Assembly: GCA_963811885.1 (NCBI GenBank)
Contig: CAWETB010000008.1
Coordinates: forward strand, 86,944-150,943
DNA: 64,000 nt
Source: Gaiellasilicea sp963811885
GTDB taxonomy: Bacteria > Actinomycetota > Thermoleophilia > Gaiellales > Gaiellaceae
Reading direction: 5' to 3'
The notes under the pieces were generated by a model, which saw nothing but the letters and a program-made list of their open reading frames with translations, did not search any database and was not told where the DNA came from. The position numbers and the translations under genes are program-made. Positions 45,870 to 54,164 of the stretch are shown in pieces; within the stretch, counting starts at the first letter, position 1, and each line of letters opens with the position of its first letter.

Positions 45870-46675
45870 CCGTCGCCTACCCGGGCCGCGAGGGCGCGCA
45901 CAGCGCCGCTGCCTGCGGGCTGCTCTTCCCGGAGACCGAGGCACACGCGATGCCGTCGTTCTCCGACGTCGTCGCGGCCGTCGGCTCGGGCCGCGTCGAG
46001 GCCGGCGTGCTCCCGATCGAGAGCTCGATCGCCGGGCCGGTCGCCGAGACGCACGACCTGCTCGTCGGCTCGGCGACCTCGATCAACGCCCAGCTGATCC
46101 TGCCGATCCGGCACTTCCTCGTCGGCGTCGCCGAGGTGCCGCTGGACGAGATCAGGATCATCCGCTCGCACCCGGTCGCGCTCGACCAGTGCCGGCGCCT
46201 GCTGGCCTCGCTGCCGAAGGCGGAGGCGATCGCCGCGGGGACGACCGCCGATGCGGCGGCGCAGGTGGCGCGCGACGCCGAGCCGACCGAGGCCGCGATC
46301 GCGAGCGAGCTCGCGGCCGCGCTGCACGGTCTCGTCGTCCTCGCGGCGGACGTCGGCGACCACCCCGAGGCCTACACCCGGTTCGTGGCGATCTCGAACC
46401 GGACGCAGCTCAGCGAGGACGGCGACTGGCGGATCGCCTTCTCCTTCCAGACCGACCACCGTCCCGGTGCGCTCCACCGCGCGATCGAGCCGTTCGCGCG
46501 CCATGCGCTCGACCTCGTCCAGCTGACCTCGCGCCCGATCCCGCAGACGCCGTGGCGCTACCGCTTCGACGCGGTGCTGGCCGGCCACCCGCTCGACCCG
46601 GTCGTCTCCGAGACGCTCGCCGAGGTCCGCAGCCAGGCCCAGCGCTTCACCGTCTTCGGCTCCTACCCGGCGTGA
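45854..46675 (+). CDS. pheA: Prephenate dehydratase
   Basis: Intact 273 aa, stand-alone PDT plus ACT. Converts prephenate to phenylpyruvate. Dehydratase motifs: TVAYPGREGAHSAAACGLLFP, GRVEAGVLPIESSIAGPVAETHDLL (ESSxxG), IIRSHPVALDQCRRLL (HPxALxQC), then the ACT regulatory domain with IAFSFQTDHRPGALHRAIEPFARHALDLVQLTSRPI (GALxxxL and ESRP-like SRP), expected to mediate Phe feedback. Usual TRD motif replaced by SNRT. Inside the OsmC-to-DUF3052 operon; its TGA overlaps the GTG of DUF3052. Confidence 0.94.
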   Translation: MAQPLTVAYPGREGAHSAAACGLLFPETEAHAMPSFSDVVAAVGSGRVEAGVLPIESSIAGPVAETHDLLVGSATSINAQLILPIRHFLVGVAEVPLDEIRIIRSHPVALDQCRRLLASLPKAEAIAAGTTADAAAQVARDAEPTEAAIASELAAALHGLVVLAADVGDHPEAYTRFVAISNRTQLSEDGDWRIAFSFQTDHRPGALHRAIEPFARHALDLVQLTSRPIPQTPWRYRFDAVLAGHPLDPVVSETLAEVRSQAQRFTVFGSYPA

Positions 46676-46975
46676 GGGAGCTGTCCGAGAAGCTCGGCGC
46701 CAAGCCGGGCGCTGACGTCGTCGTCTACTTCACGACGAGCCGCGCCGAGCTCGAGCGCCGCTTCGAGGCGCTTGAAGGCGACGCTGGCCCCGGCCGACGG
46801 GCTCTGGATCGCCTGGCCGAAGAAGGCGTCGAAGCTGGAGACCGACCTCGACTTCGACGCCGTGCAGCAGACCGGGCTCGCGCACGGCCTCGTCGACAAC
46901 AAGAGCTGCGCGATCGACGAGCGCTGGCAGGCGCTGCGATTCGTCTACCGGCTGGCGGACCGGCCTCAGGAATAG
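46672..46975 (+). CDS. DUF3052-family protein (frameshifted)
   Basis: About 100 aa from GTG 46672 overlapping pheA. LGAKPGADVVVYFTTSRAELERRFEAL, break near 46772, then LAPADGLWIAWPKKASKLETDLDF and TGLAHGLVDNKSCAIDERWQALRFVYR. The 'WIAWPKK.S....DL.....R...L..GLVD.KVCAID..WSGL.F..R' pattern is diagnostic of DUF3052, a small actinobacterial family of unknown function also found as a duplicated form elsewhere. Ends 10 bp inside the convergent SIS gene. Confidence 0.87.
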
Positions 46976-47827
46976 GCGTCCCGCGCAGCCTTCCAGCGCG
47001 GGTCGTCCCAGCGGATCATGTCCGGATCGACGCCCCGAGCCTCGGCGAGGTCGAGCGTCAGCAGCTGGAAGGGGACGGCGTCGACGACCGGGTGCCGGGT
47101 CGGCATCAACGTCACGTCGCAGCCGATCGCCTCGAGGGCGGCAACGGTCTGAGCGGCGCGAGCCACCGCACGGCCCTCGCCCTCGAGCACGAAGCAGCGC
47201 ACGCTCTCGTCGATGGCGGCGAGGTGCCCGTGCAGGAGCTCTTCGAGCCGGTGCGCCTCGGCGGCCACGTGAACGCCCTCGCGCAGCTTCAGCGCCGCCT
47301 CCTGCGCGGTCGGCCAGTCGCGGCCGGCGCCGGTGACGACGAAGCGCTGGTGCTCCGAGACCGGCAGCCGCTCGCCGGCCAGCCGCTCCGCGACCGCCTC
47401 GGGGAGCCAGCGAGACGTCCTCGCCGCGCAGCGCTGCGAGCGCCGCGACCGCGCAGGTGTAGGAGGCCGTGTGGCAGTAGCTCTCCTCGACCTCGGGCGT
47501 CACGACGATCACCTCGTCGGCCAGGGACGCCAGCTCGCTCTCCGCCTTGCCGGTCACGAGCAGCTTTCGCCCGTCGAACGCCTTCGCCGCCTCGATCGTC
47601 AGCGGCGTGCCGCCCTCGTGGCTGACGAGCACGAGCGTGTCCGCGCGGCGCGGGGCCAGCACGAACTCGAGCGCGTCGACGCCGTGGCCCGACGTCTGGG
47701 CGGCGTGGAACGACGTGCCGCACCCGACCGCGACGACATCACCCTCCGGCAGCCGCATGCCCGTCGGCACCTGGGCCAGCCACTCGGGCTGCGCCGCGAC
47801 CGCCGACCGCATCTTCTCGCCCGCCAC
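46966..47827 (-). CDS. SIS-domain (GlmS/AgaS-like) sugar isomerase-type protein (frameshifted)
   Basis: About 287 aa with two SIS halves: VVAVGCGTSFHAAQTSG...VLVSHEGGTPLTIEAAKAF and, after a break near 47410, VTGAGRDWPTAQEAALKLREGVHVAAEAHRLEELLHGHLAAI, which matches the GlmS isomerase E-LxHG signature. It lacks the glutaminase domain, so it resembles AgaS/FrlB-type sugar-phosphate deglycase or isomerase. GTG 47827 has a TATAGA -10 7 nt upstream, back-to-back with the M16 gene. Substrate unknown. Confidence 0.85.
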
Positions 47828-47834
47828 GGGTGCC

Positions 47835-47840
47835 TCTATA
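47835..47840 (-). promoter_or_regulatory. -10 element of the SIS gene
   Basis: Minus-strand TATAGA, 7 nt before GTG 47827. The same bases read TATACC (47837-47842) on the plus strand and may serve the divergent M16 gene. Confidence 0.45.
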
Positions 47841-47852
47841 CCATGGCCGGGG

Positions 47853-49115
47853 ATGGGGGTCTTCGAGCGTCACTCGCTTTCGAACGGCCTGCGGGTGCTG
47901 ACCGCGCCGATGTCACACGCGCAGTCGGTCTCCTGCGTCGTCATGCTCGCCGCCGGCTCGCGCTACGAGACGGCGGAGACGAACGGGATCGCGCACTTCG
48001 CCGAGCACATGTTCTTCAAGGGAACCGAGCGGCGGCCGACGGCGCGCGACATCGCCGGCGAGATCGACTCGATCGGCGGCGAGTTCAACGCCTTCACGGG
48101 CAAGGAGTACACGGGCTACTACGTCCGCTGCGCCGCCGAGACCCGCGACACGGCGCTCGACGTGCTCGTCGACATGCTCCGCAACTCCAGCTTCGACCCC
48201 GAGGAGATCGAGCGCGAGAAGGGCGTGATCATCGAGGAGATGAACATGTACTTCGACACGCCGCGCGACTTCATCGGCGGCGTCTACGAGTCGCTCCTCT
48301 ACGGCGACCAGCCGCTCGGCTGGGACATCATCGGCCGCAAGGAGACCGTCCGCGGCGCGACGCGGGAGACCTTCCTCGACTACACGAGCACCTGGTACCG
48401 GCCGAACCGGATGGTCGTCGGCATCGGCGGCCAGCTCGGGGACGGGCTGCACGACCGGCTCGAGGAGCTGCTCGGCGACCTGCCGGCCGGCGAGACGCCG
48501 ACGCCCGCAGCGTGGCAGCCGGTCCAGAACGGGCGCGTCAAGCTGCACACGAAGCAGTCGGACCAGGCGCATCTCGTCCTCGGCGTCCGCAGCCGGCCGC
48601 TGATCGACCCCGACCGCTACGTGCTCCAGCTGCTGGCGACCGTGCTCGGCGGCGGGATGTCGTCTCGCCTCTTCACCGAGGTGCGCGAGCGGCGCGGGCT
48701 CGCCTACTACGTCTTCGGCACGAACCACGCCTACACCGACGCCGGCTCGCTCTACGCGCAGTCGGGCGTCGACATCAACCGCATCGACGACGCCGTGACG
48801 ACGATCGTCGAGCAGTTCCGGCTGCTCGCGTCCGAGCCGGTGCCGGCGGACGAGCTCGAGAAGGCGCGCAACTTCGCCAAGGGCCGCTTCGTGCTCCAGC
48901 TCGAGAGCCCGCACGGGACGATCATGTTCGGCCTGCGCCGCGAGGTGCTCGAGGGCCGGGCCGAGGAGCCGCAGGCCGTTCTCGACGCGCTCGACGCGGT
49001 CACCGCCGAGGACATCCAGCGCGTGGCGCAGGAGATCATGAACGACGGGCCGTACCTCGCCGTGATCGGGCCGTTCGACGACGCCGAGCGCCGGCTTCGG
49101 AAGACAGCTCGCTAG
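47853..49115 (+). CDS. M16-family zinc metallopeptidase (MPP/PqqL-like)
   Basis: Intact 420 aa. Inverted zinc motif HFAEHMFFKGT at residues ~50 with distal Glu in EREKGVIIEEMNMYFD, family continuation GQPLGWDIIGRKETV-like (DQPLGWDIIG), and the C-terminal half with VLGGGMSSRLFTEVRERRGLAYYV, the R/Y pair that closes the chamber. Single-chain, about 45 kDa, as in actinobacterial PepR-like enzymes, commonly next to pnp. Here the neighbours are unrelated. ATG 47853 gives the canonical start GVFERHSLSNGLRVL; ATG 47843 is out of frame. Confidence 0.92.
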   Translation: MGVFERHSLSNGLRVLTAPMSHAQSVSCVVMLAAGSRYETAETNGIAHFAEHMFFKGTERRPTARDIAGEIDSIGGEFNAFTGKEYTGYYVRCAAETRDTALDVLVDMLRNSSFDPEEIEREKGVIIEEMNMYFDTPRDFIGGVYESLLYGDQPLGWDIIGRKETVRGATRETFLDYTSTWYRPNRMVVGIGGQLGDGLHDRLEELLGDLPAGETPTPAAWQPVQNGRVKLHTKQSDQAHLVLGVRSRPLIDPDRYVLQLLATVLGGGMSSRLFTEVRERRGLAYYVFGTNHAYTDAGSLYAQSGVDINRIDDAVTTIVEQFRLLASEPVPADELEKARNFAKGRFVLQLESPHGTIMFGLRREVLEGRAEEPQAVLDALDAVTAEDIQRVAQEIMNDGPYLAVIGPFDDAERRLRKTAR

Positions 49116-49120
49116 CGACG

Positions 49121-49739
49121 CTAATCGCGCGCCCTGAGGGGCCCGAGCCGCCGTCTGCCCATTGCCTTCGGGCCTCGGCGACGGCCTCGCGCGCGTGCTC
49201 GATCGCGGCCGGGTTGTCCGGATCCTGCTCCCGGATCGCGAGCGCACGCTCGAAGGCAGTCGAGCGCCTGCTCGTACTCCTCGGCGTCGAAGTGCTCCCA
49301 GCCGAGGTTGTTGAGGAGCGGCCCCGCCCAGTACGCGGCCGCCGGCGAGCGCTCCGCCAGCTCGAGCCCGCGGTTCGTCCAGGCGACGAAGCCGTCGCGG
49401 TCGGGCGCCGCGAGCGCGGCCATGTGCGCGGCGTCGCCGGCGAGCCAGTCCTCCCCGGCGTCCACTGCAGCCGCGAACGCGCGCTCGAAGAGCGGCAGCG
49501 CAGCCTCCTTGTCGCCCGACGAGCGGCGCAGCCGGCCGCGCTCGAGATCGACGCGGATGCGGACACGCGGATCGTCGTCGGTCGACCTCGTCGAGCAGGC
49601 GGTCGCCACCGTCGTAGTCCTCGCGCAGACCCTGCACGCGCGCGAGCTGGGTCAGCGCCTCCGCCCGCAGCGCGCGGAAGCGCCCCTCGGTCGCGTCGAG
49701 GTCGTCGAAGTCCCAGAGTGGTCGCAGCGGGTCGCTCAT
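49121..49739 (-). CDS. TPR-repeat protein (frameshifted)
   Basis: About 205 aa from ATG 49739, which overlaps the M15 peptidase stop (ATGA). RPLWDFDDLDATEGRFRALRAEALTQLARVQGL opens the protein, then TPR helices VRIRVDLERGRLRRSSGDKEAALPLFERAFAAAVDAGEDW, PLLNNLGWEHFDAEEYEQALD and AFERALAIREQDPDNPAAIEHAREAVAEARRQW. Breaks near 49585 and 49255; the exact stop (about 49121) is uncertain. Partner-binding scaffold of unknown role. Confidence 0.75.
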
Positions 49740-50359
49740 CGGCCTGAGGTGGAGAAGTGCTGATAGTCGCCGAAGGAGGCCCCCCATTTCCACCCGGCAG
49801 CGGCGAAGGCGCGCACGAGCACGCCGTCGACGACCGCCATCCCCGGGCGCTCGCGGCTGCGGTCGAGATAGGCGCGGCCGGCCGGCGGAGACACCGTCGA
49901 GCCGCGGACGTACGGATTCTCGACCGGGTTGACGTCGATCGCCTCGCCGAAGGCGTGCATCGACCAGCGCGAGGTGCCGCCGACGAAGCGGCAGTTGAAG
50001 GCGGACGTGTTGTCGGCGGCCATCGAGGCGTCGTCGCTGCCGCGATACGCCGAGACCGGCTGCAGCCGCCGGATCGGGAACTTCGCCCGCCAGAGCGTCC
50101 GGAACACGGAGACGAGACCCGGCGCCACGCGCTTCGCGACGACGACCCGGCCGACGCGCGGCTTGCCGTCGAACCCCCAGTGGGAGACCGCGACGGTACG
50201 GAGTGCCGCCGGCCCGACGGGACAGCCGGCGCGGTAGGAGAAGCGGAGATCGGCCCAGCGAACGGGCTCGACCGTGCCGGTGAAGGCAGGGACGGCGCCC
50301 GCGGCCGAGGAGGCGCCGATCAGGCTGAGGGCCGCGACGGCGAGCAGCGCGATCCGCAT
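49736..50359 (-). CDS. Secreted M15-type D-Ala-D-Ala carboxypeptidase-like protein
   Basis: Intact 207 aa. Signal peptide MRIALLAVAALSLIGASSAAG; zinc-peptidase motifs SMHAFGEAIDVNPVENPY (HxxxxxxD) and the distal FGDYQHFS (His) of the M15_4/VanY family. Other motif: VSAYRGSDDASMAADNTSAFNCR. Acts outside the membrane on peptidoglycan stem peptides. The divergent L,D-transpeptidase gene shares an overlapping promoter, linking two wall enzymes. ATG 50359 is 6 nt from a TAGATT -10. Confidence 0.88.
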   Translation of the reverse strand: MRIALLAVAALSLIGASSAAGAVPAFTGTVEPVRWADLRFSYRAGCPVGPAALRTVAVSHWGFDGKPRVGRVVVAKRVAPGLVSVFRTLWRAKFPIRRLQPVSAYRGSDDASMAADNTSAFNCRFVGGTSRWSMHAFGEAIDVNPVENPYVRGSTVSPPAGRAYLDRSRERPGMAVVDGVLVRAFAAAGWKWGASFGDYQHFSTSGR

Positions 50360-50365
50360 CGCCGC

Positions 50366-50375
50366 AATCTACTCT
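50366..50375. promoter_or_regulatory. Overlapping divergent -10 elements of the M15 peptidase and L,D-transpeptidase genes
   Basis: Minus-strand TAGATT (50366-50371) is 6 nt before ATG 50359; plus-strand TACTCT (50370-50375) is 6 nt before GTG 50382. They share two base pairs. Confidence 0.5.
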
Positions 50376-50381
50376 GACGCC

Positions 50382-51047
50382 GTGCTCGCCCTCGCCGTTC
50401 TGGCCTCGACGCTCGCCGCCGCGTGTCCGCAGAACCTTGCGAACGGGCTCACGACACCAGCCACAGCGCGGCAGCTGATCACCGTCGAGGCGAAGGTGGC
50501 GCGCACGACCTACGCCGAGCTGCGCACCTGGCGGCGCGAGAACGGCTGCTGGGTGGCGGCCGCCGGGCCGTTCGGCGCGCGCGTCGGCAAGAACGGCCTC
50601 TCGGCGAACCGGCGCGAGGGCGACGGCACAACGCCGACCGGCACCTACCGGATCGGCCGCACGATGTACGGCAACGAGGCGAACCCGGGCGTCCGCTTCG
50701 GCTACCGGCGCCTTCGCTGCGGCGACTGGTGGGACGAGGATCCGTCCTCGCCGACCTACAACTCCTTCCAGCACGTCGCCTGCGGCGCGACGCCGCCGTT
50801 CGCCGGCGACAGCGAGGGGATGTGGCAGCAGCCGCGGCCCTATCCGTATCTCGCCGTGGTCGAGTACAACATGCGCCCGGTCGTCCCGGGCAAGGGCTCC
50901 GGGATCTTCCTCCACGCGCAGACCGGCGGGCCGACGATCGGCTGCGTCTCGCTGCGGAAGTCAGAGCTGCGAGCCGTCCTGCGCTGGCTGCGCCCTGCCG
51001 ACGCGCCGGTGATCGCGATCGGGACCCGCGCGCAGCTGCGCGGCTGA
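50382..51047 (+). CDS. Secreted L,D-transpeptidase (YkuD-type)
   Basis: 221 aa from GTG 50382. Signal-type N-terminus LALAVLASTLAAACPQN, where the Cys could be lipidated but the lipobox is poor. Catalytic motif near the C-terminus: GIFLHAQTGGPTIGCVSLRKSEL (HxxxGxxxxxGC). Upstream GDGTTPTGTYRIGRTMYG is the substrate-cleft loop of this secreted subgroup. It forms or edits 3-3 peptidoglycan crosslinks. Four nt separate it from the downstream methyltransferase gene, so they are probably co-transcribed. Confidence 0.88.
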   Translation: MLALAVLASTLAAACPQNLANGLTTPATARQLITVEAKVARTTYAELRTWRRENGCWVAAAGPFGARVGKNGLSANRREGDGTTPTGTYRIGRTMYGNEANPGVRFGYRRLRCGDWWDEDPSSPTYNSFQHVACGATPPFAGDSEGMWQQPRPYPYLAVVEYNMRPVVPGKGSGIFLHAQTGGPTIGCVSLRKSELRAVLRWLRPADAPVIAIGTRAQLRG

Positions 51048-51050
51048 TCA

Positions 51051-51548
51051 ATGGCCAGTTCCCGGGTTCGGAATGCGCTTGGCAGCGGGTTGTTCCTCGT
51101 CGTTGCGCCCGGGGTCGTCGCCGGGCTGATCCCGTGGTGGCTCACGGGCTGGGAGGCGGGGACGACCTGGCCGCCGCTGCAGCTGCTCGGGGCGCTCCTG
51201 CTCGTGGCCGGCGTGATCGTGCTCGTGGACGCGTTCGTCCGCTTCGTCGTCGAGGGCATCGGGACGCCCGCCCCGATCGCGCCGACGCAGCGGCTCGTCG
51301 TCGGCGGCCTCTACCGCCACGTCCGCAACCCGATGTACCTCGCGGTCGGGGCGACGATCGTCGGCCAGGCCCTCCTGCTCGGCCGGCCGATCCTGCTGCT
51401 CTACGCGGCCGCATTCGCCGTGGTCGTGCTCGCCTTCGTGCGGGGCTACGAGGAGCCGACCCTCGCGCGCCAGTTCGGCGCCGAGTACGAGGACTACCGG
51501 CGTGCGGTGCCGGGCTGGTGGCCGCGGCTTCGGCCCTGGCGCGGCTAG
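51051..51548 (+). CDS. Isoprenylcysteine carboxyl-methyltransferase/PEMT-family membrane protein
   Basis: Intact 165 aa. About four spans (GLFLVVAPGVVAGLIPWWLTG, LLGALLLVAGVIVLVDAFVRF, two after residue 95). Cytoplasmic SAM-binding motif GLYRHVRNPMYLAVGATIVGQALLLG and the C-terminal EEPTLARQFGAEYEDYRRAVPGWWPRLRPW, both hallmarks of ICMT/NnrU-like methyltransferases. In bacteria these methylate small isoprenoid or lipid substrates; this one is unassigned. Follows the L,D-transpeptidase gene by 3 nt. Confidence 0.87.
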   Translation: MASSRVRNALGSGLFLVVAPGVVAGLIPWWLTGWEAGTTWPPLQLLGALLLVAGVIVLVDAFVRFVVEGIGTPAPIAPTQRLVVGGLYRHVRNPMYLAVGATIVGQALLLGRPILLLYAAAFAVVVLAFVRGYEEPTLARQFGAEYEDYRRAVPGWWPRLRPWRG

Positions 51549-51569
51549 ACGAGCCGCGCCATGGCAAGC

Positions 51570-51575
51570 TACGGT
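51570..51575 (+). promoter_or_regulatory. -10 element of the PGM1-like ligase gene
   Basis: TACGGT, 5 nt before ATG 51581 (leaderless type). Confidence 0.4.
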
Positions 51576-51580
51576 CAAGC

Positions 51581-53107
51581 ATGGCTGACCGGGAGTTCGC
51601 CGAGCTTCAGCAGCGGCTTCGCGCCCTGTGGCCGTCCGTGACGCTGCGCTCGATCGGCGACGTCGAGCGGACCGTGGTGGTCGTCCACTCGCTCAGCATG
51701 GACGTGCCCGACCAGCTGATCCCGGTCTTCCCTGCCTACGAGGAACGGTTCCTCTGCCTCGTGCTCAGCCTGCTGCGCTCGCGGAACTCGCGCGTGATCT
51801 ACGTCACGTCGCAGCCGATCCTGCCGCGCCTGATCGACTACTACTTCGGCCTCGTCCCGGAGCTGGACACGCCCGAGGCGCGCAGCCGCTTCGCCGTCGT
51901 CTCGCTCGTCGACGGCCGCAACCAGCCGCTGACGAAGAAGCTGCTCGGGCGCCCCGGAGCGATCGAGCGAATCCGCGCCCTCGTCGCGCAGCCCGAGCTC
52001 GCGTTCCTGCTCCCGTTCGCGACCTCACCCGACGAGGTCGAGCTCGCCGTCCGGCTCGGGATCCCGCTCTACGGCGCCGACCCCGCGCTCGAGTGGCTGG
52101 GGACGAAGACCGGCAGCCGACGTGTCTTCGCCGAGGAGGGCGTCCCGCACGCGCGCGGCTTCGACGTCTCCGGCGAACGCGACGTCCTGCAGGCCCTGCG
52201 CGAGCTGCGCAGCCGCACCGCGATCGTGAAGCTCGACCGCGGCGTCAGCGGCCTCGGCAACGCCGTCATCGACGTGGCACTCGCGCTGGACGAGGACGCT
52301 CTCGGCCCGGCGCTCTCGCTCGAGGACACCGAGGCCGGCGTGCTGGACTACCTCGCCGCGCTCGCCGGCCAGGGCGGCATCGTCGAGGAGTTGATCGAGG
52401 GCGAGGACTTCCGCAGCCCGAGCGCACAGCTGCGGATCAGCCCCTCGGGTCAGGTCGACATCCTCTCGACCCACGACCAGGTGCTCGGCGGCCCCCACGG
52501 CCAGACCTACTTCGGCTGCCGCTTCCCCGCCGACCCGGAGTACGCGCCGCAGGTCGCCGTCGAGGCGCTGAAGGTCGGGCGCCGACTCGCGCGCGAGGGC
52601 GTCATCGGTCGCTGCGCCGTCGACTTCGTCGCCGTGCGCCAGGACGCGATCTGGGCGCTGTACGCGATCGAGATCAACCTCCGCGCCGGCGGCACCACGC
52701 ACCCGTTCATGGCGATCTCGACGCTGACCGACGGGATCTACGACCCGCTGGCCGGTGAGTTCCGCACCCGGCTCGGCGACCTGAAGCACTACGTCGCGAC
52801 CGACCACCTGGATGCGCCGGCGTACCAGGCGCTGACGCCGGACGACCTGCTGGACGTCGTCTCGGAGCGCTCGCTCGGCTGGGATGCCGAGCGCGAGACG
52901 GGCGTGGCGCTGCACATGGTCAGCGCCCTGGCGGTGGCGGGCAGGATCGGTCTGACTGCCATCGGCGACACACCGCCCGAGGCGAGCGCGCTCTACCGGG
53001 AGCTGAAGCAGACGCTCGACGGGCTCGCGGCGAAGGCGGCCGGCGTCACAGCAGTCCCGCAGCGGACAGCACCCGCCGTCCCAGCCGCTTCGCCTCGGCG
53101 TACGTGA
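51581..53107 (+). CDS. ATP-grasp peptide ligase, PGM1-related
   Basis: Intact ~508 aa. The N-terminal domain FPAYEERFLCLVLSLLRSRNSRVIYVTSQPILPRLIDYYFGLVP and TKKLLGRPGAIERIRALV is characteristic of the PGM1-related ligases named after the pheganomycin peptide ligase. The ATP-grasp core follows: YGADPALEWLGTKTGSRRVFAEEGVPHARGFDV, TAIVKLDRGVSGLGNAVIDV (ATP Lys and Gly loop), IVEELIEGEDFRSPSAQL, and metal ligands in WALYAIEINLRAGGTTHPFM. PGM1 couples a small guanidino starter to ribosomal peptides; most actinobacterial relatives are uncharacterised. The last 62 bp overlap the convergent beta-lactamase-like gene. Confidence 0.85.
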   Translation: MADREFAELQQRLRALWPSVTLRSIGDVERTVVVVHSLSMDVPDQLIPVFPAYEERFLCLVLSLLRSRNSRVIYVTSQPILPRLIDYYFGLVPELDTPEARSRFAVVSLVDGRNQPLTKKLLGRPGAIERIRALVAQPELAFLLPFATSPDEVELAVRLGIPLYGADPALEWLGTKTGSRRVFAEEGVPHARGFDVSGERDVLQALRELRSRTAIVKLDRGVSGLGNAVIDVALALDEDALGPALSLEDTEAGVLDYLAALAGQGGIVEELIEGEDFRSPSAQLRISPSGQVDILSTHDQVLGGPHGQTYFGCRFPADPEYAPQVAVEALKVGRRLAREGVIGRCAVDFVAVRQDAIWALYAIEINLRAGGTTHPFMAISTLTDGIYDPLAGEFRTRLGDLKHYVATDHLDAPAYQALTPDDLLDVVSERSLGWDAERETGVALHMVSALAVAGRIGLTAIGDTPPEASALYRELKQTLDGLAAKAAGVTAVPQRTAPAVPAASPRRT

Positions 53108-54131
53108 CGCCCGGGCGGTAGAGCTCGACGACGACGATCGTCGCGCGCCCCTTCTGGTGGACGATCGCGGCCGTCGTGCGCGTGTCGGAGAGCCAGCCGT
53201 TCTTCTCTGCGACGGTCGCGCCGGCGAGCCAGGGACGGAGCAACCCGGCGTTGTCGCCGACGGGCTGGGCCGAGGCGAGCACCCGCAGGGCGGCGACGGC
53301 CTGCTGCCGGGTCAGGCCGAGCAGTCCGAGCATCCGCGTATCGCCATGAGCGCCCGCGTGGAGGCGGTGGAGCGCGCGGCCGAGGTCGCGCGCGGTGGTC
53401 ACGCGCGTGTGCGGCCCCGGCGGCCGGTATGCCGTCGTCGCACGGTACGGCCCGGGATACGTGCTCGACGTCATGCCGAGCCGACGCAGCCCGTCGGCGA
53501 CCGCGCCGTACCCGAGCCTCGACGAGAGCCGGTTCGCCGCCAGGTTGGACGACCAGAAGCCGAGCTGACGCACGTCGTACCACCAGCGGCTGCGCTCGAC
53601 CTGCGGTGAGGCACGCAGGCCGGCGACGAGCGCGCCGAGCTTGACCGTCGACGCGGCCGCGAAGCGCGTCTCCGCCTGGTAGCCCGCGTAGCGGCCGGTG
53701 CTCAGGTCGTGCACCCAGATCCCGACGGCGCCGTTCGCGGGTGCAGCAGCCGCGGCGAGCCGCCGCGCCAACGTCGGATCGGGCCGGCGGGGGCCGTAGG
53801 CCGCGCCGGCCGGCGGCAGCGGCGCAAGCGGAGCGAGGCTGTGGAAGCCGTCGTCGCGGTCGAGTGCTTCCGCCCGCGCCACCTGTGCGCGTCCGCGCGC
53901 GAGCAGGTCGGCGCGTAGCGCGCGCTCGCTCGTTCCGACCGGCCCGGCGGCGACGACTGCCTCGACGAGGTCGCGCCCGGCGTCGTAGCGCGCCTGCGCC
54001 CCGTCGGGCGTGTTCGCGTAGGCGGCCTGCGCGGCGGGCAGGTAGCGCTGCTTCACGGCCTGCAGGCCGCCGTCGCCGCCCTGGGCGACGGCGGGCACGA
54101 GCAGGGCGAGCAGGAGCACGAGCCACCGCAT
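53046..54131 (-). CDS. Secreted serine hydrolase, class A beta-lactamase-like
   Basis: Intact 361 aa. Signal peptide MRWLVLLLALLVPAVAQG, a helical ~110-residue spacer, then the penicillin-binding fold: SxxK in FAAASTVKLGALVAG, SxN in LGFWSSNLAANRL (SSN in place of SDN), and KTG replaced by KNG in VAEKNGWLSDTRTTAAIV. The usual Omega-loop Glu of class A enzymes is not evident, so DD-peptidase/esterase-like activity is as likely as beta-lactam hydrolysis. ATG 54131 has a TACAAC -10 6 nt upstream. Confidence 0.83.
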   Translation of the reverse strand: MRWLVLLLALLVPAVAQGGDGGLQAVKQRYLPAAQAAYANTPDGAQARYDAGRDLVEAVVAAGPVGTSERALRADLLARGRAQVARAEALDRDDGFHSLAPLAPLPPAGAAYGPRRPDPTLARRLAAAAAPANGAVGIWVHDLSTGRYAGYQAETRFAAASTVKLGALVAGLRASPQVERSRWWYDVRQLGFWSSNLAANRLSSRLGYGAVADGLRRLGMTSSTYPGPYRATTAYRPPGPHTRVTTARDLGRALHRLHAGAHGDTRMLGLLGLTRQQAVAALRVLASAQPVGDNAGLLRPWLAGATVAEKNGWLSDTRTTAAIVHQKGRATIVVVELYRPGVTYAEAKRLGRRVLSAAGLL

Positions 54132-54137
54132 GCGCAG

Positions 54138-54143
54138 GTTGTA
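54138..54143 (-). promoter_or_regulatory. -10 element of the beta-lactamase-like gene
   Basis: Minus-strand TACAAC, 6 nt before ATG 54131. Confidence 0.45.
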
Positions 54144-54164
54144 GCCGCTGCATCAACGCCAGCG

